Below are positions 62,872-64,000 of a DNA stretch of 64,000 nt, piece by piece. This stretch comes from Marivita sp965656765. Its GTDB lineage: Bacteria; Pseudomonadota; Alphaproteobacteria; Rhodobacterales; Rhodobacteraceae. The stretch spans positions 1-64,000 of the forward strand of contig NZ_CBFHLV010000001.1 in NCBI RefSeq assembly GCF_965656765.1, in the 5' to 3' direction. A model generated the notes under the pieces. That model worked only from the letters and a program-made list of their open reading frames with translations. It did not search any database and had not been told where the DNA came from. How positions within the stretch are numbered: the stretch's first letter is position 1; every line of letters begins with the position of its first letter. The position numbers were made by a program, and so were the translations under genes.

Positions 62872-63444
62872 TCAGCGATTGGCACCCGGCACCCAAAGCA
62901 CATCCGCTTTGCCATCATCATTCGCAACCCGCGCAGCTACGAAGAACCAATCGCTTAATCGGTTGAGGTATTTGACCGCCGATGGGTTCACCCCCTCCAT
63001 CGTGGCCAATTCGACCGTCAACCGTTCCGCGCGCCGCGCGACAGTGCGGCATTGATGCAAATGAGCAGCAAGCGCTGATCCCCCAGGCAGGATAAAGCTG
63101 CGAAGTGGTTCAAGCTTGGCATTCATCGCGTCAATTTCAGATTCCAGTCGATCCACCTGCGACGCCACGATCCGCAACGGCGGATATTCGGCTTTTTCAT
63201 CTTGCTCCATGTCTGGTCGGCACAGGTCTGCCCCAAGATCGAAAAGATCGTTTTGAATGCGCGACAGGTTTGCGTCAAGATCCGCATCGGCCTGCAAACG
63301 CGCCAGACCAACAATCGCATTCAATTCATCGACCGTCCCGTAAGAGGTCACACGCATCGAATGTTTTGCGACACGCGCGCCATTGCCCAGCGCGGTTTCA
63401 CCATCGTCACCGGTTTTGGTGTAAATTTTATTAAGAACAACCAT
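62872..63444 (-). CDS. cob(I)alamin adenosyltransferase, PduO type
   Basis: The 190-residue protein begins VVLNKIYTKTGDDGETALGNG and has the conserved RRAERLTVEL and YLNRLSDWFFVAARV segments of PduO-type adenosyltransferases. It makes adenosylcobalamin, the ligand of the riboswitch at about 3.2 kb and cofactor of B12 mutases. It follows the small membrane-protein gene by 3 bases. Confidence 0.94.
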   Translation of the reverse strand: MVVLNKIYTKTGDDGETALGNGARVAKHSMRVTSYGTVDELNAIVGLARLQADADLDANLSRIQNDLFDLGADLCRPDMEQDEKAEYPPLRIVASQVDRLESEIDAMNAKLEPLRSFILPGGSALAAHLHQCRTVARRAERLTVELATMEGVNPSAVKYLNRLSDWFFVAARVANDDGKADVLWVPGANR

Positions 63445-63447
63445 CGT

Positions 63448-63648
63448 TCATTCCCCCCGCAGCCAAACGAAAAGCAAGATCAGGATCACTGCCACGAATT
63501 GTGCGATGATCCGCCAGCGCATTGCTTTGTTGGCGTATTTCTTGTTGAAATCCCCACCCTTGGCAAAACTGCCGATGCCAAATAGCAGAACTGCCACCAC
63601 CGCCAGACAGGCAATGGCCGCAACGATAAACAGGGGGTCTTGCATCAT
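63448..63648 (-). CDS. twin-transmembrane (HIG1-like) small protein
   Basis: The 66-residue protein has two hydrophobic segments (about 7-27 and 47-63) around the GGDFNKKYANKAMRWRI loop, the pattern of bacterial HIG1-domain proteins linked to respiratory complexes. Two tandem ATGs leave the start uncertain by one codon. It is paired with the adenosyltransferase gene, as often seen in roseobacters. Confidence 0.85.
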   Translation of the reverse strand: MMQDPLFIVAAIACLAVVAVLLFGIGSFAKGGDFNKKYANKAMRWRIIAQFVAVILILLFVWLRGE

Positions 63649-63716
63649 GGCGGGGTCTTCCTTCGGTTGATGTTTCCGGGGATGTAGCCGTATCGCGGCG
63701 CAAGGCGAATGAAAAG

Positions 63717-64000
63717 TCAGCCTTTTGACAAAACCCAATCCAAGGCTCTGGTCGGCAGAATACGACGCGCGAAAGCCATGGCATGTGTCGGCGCTGTGAC
63801 GCGATAGCGGGCTTTGGGACGTGTTGCCGTGAGTGCCGATACAACCTGATCGGTCACGGCAGAGGCAGGCCATTGCTTGCCAGAACTGCCACCCTTCTTG
63901 AGCTTGTCGAGCAGCGATGCCTCGTATTGGTCACGCAACGCCGACGACTTCCAATCGACCCATTTGTCGAATTGCTTGATCGCGTTCTTGCGAAACTCGG
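63717..64000 (-). CDS. C-terminal part of an SDR oxidoreductase (5' end outside the window)
   Basis: The frame is open to the window edge. The visible 94 codons resemble the C-terminal end of a short-chain dehydrogenase, with KARYRVTAPTHAMAFARRIL and PTRALDW near the stop. The nucleotide-binding and catalytic motifs lie outside the window. Substrate cannot be assigned. Confidence 0.7.
   Translation of the reverse strand, partial: EFRKNAIKQFDKWVDWKSSALRDQYEASLLDKLKKGGSSGKQWPASAVTDQVVSALTATRPKARYRVTAPTHAMAFARRILPTRALDWVLSKG

Overview
The window reads as a chromosomal segment of a marine alphaproteobacterium of the Roseobacter group (Rhodobacterales). The basis is indirect but consistent: dense short-gap gene packing with many ATGA overlaps, TRAP and glutarate-type catabolic genes, an ImuA protein under an alphaproteobacterial GAAC-N7-GAAC LexA box, DUF4214 proteins with RTX-like segments, and protein sequences that recall roseobacter homologues. 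The genus was not determined and no database was searched.

Layout. 1-3.4 kb: the 3' part of a large, probably exported, mosaic DUF4214 protein, then a cobalamin riboswitch controlling one small protein of unknown function. 3.7-5.3 kb: a transaldolase-like aldolase and a PfkB sugar kinase. 5.4-9.3 kb: the four-gene Anbu cluster (proteasome-like Anbu, transglutaminase, alpha-E protein, circularly permuted ATP-grasp). 9.5-24.9 kb: a two-armed catabolic locus around a GntR regulator. The minus arm carries GntR, a LeuC/LeuD-type hydro-lyase and a TRAP transporter. The plus arm carries a tautomerase-SnoaL fusion, HyuB, HyuA, an isochorismatase-fold protein without the usual cysteine, an isocitrate-lyase/PEP-mutase family lyase, a fumarate-reductase-type flavoprotein, glutaryl-CoA dehydrogenase and a CaiB-type CoA transferase. 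Taken together this looks like uptake and stepwise breakdown of an amide- or lactam-containing or substituted dicarboxylic acid that ends at glutaryl-CoA.

24.9-27.2 kb is a scarred patch: a MalK/UgpC-type fragment, a second DUF4214 protein, an IS66 transposase remnant and tRNA-Gln(UUG). 27.3-36.5 kb holds a BON-MscS channel, an H-NOX-like protein that has lost its heme-binding residues next to an H-NOX-associated diguanylate cyclase, an MttB-family methyltransferase, a PleD-like diguanylate cyclase with a degenerate receiver, and an ECF sigma factor cluster. 36.7-45.2 kb holds DUF983, NUDIX, EamA, desaturase, XRE regulator, aldo/keto reductase, ModABC and an SOS-boxed orphan ImuA. 45.3-64 kb is mostly housekeeping: MFS, MetG, LysR, FKBP, Lrp/Ald, a membrane-bound spermidine-synthase-like protein, a serine hydrolase, a flavin monooxygenase, L20/L35, a BASS transporter, FadD, pyruvate kinase, N-formylglutamate amidohydrolase, cob(I)alamin adenosyltransferase and the end of an SDR.

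The best candidates for something undescribed are the heme-less H-NOX/cyclase pair, the riboswitch-controlled small protein, and the GntR-centred catabolic locus. All functional names rest on sequence motifs read by eye.
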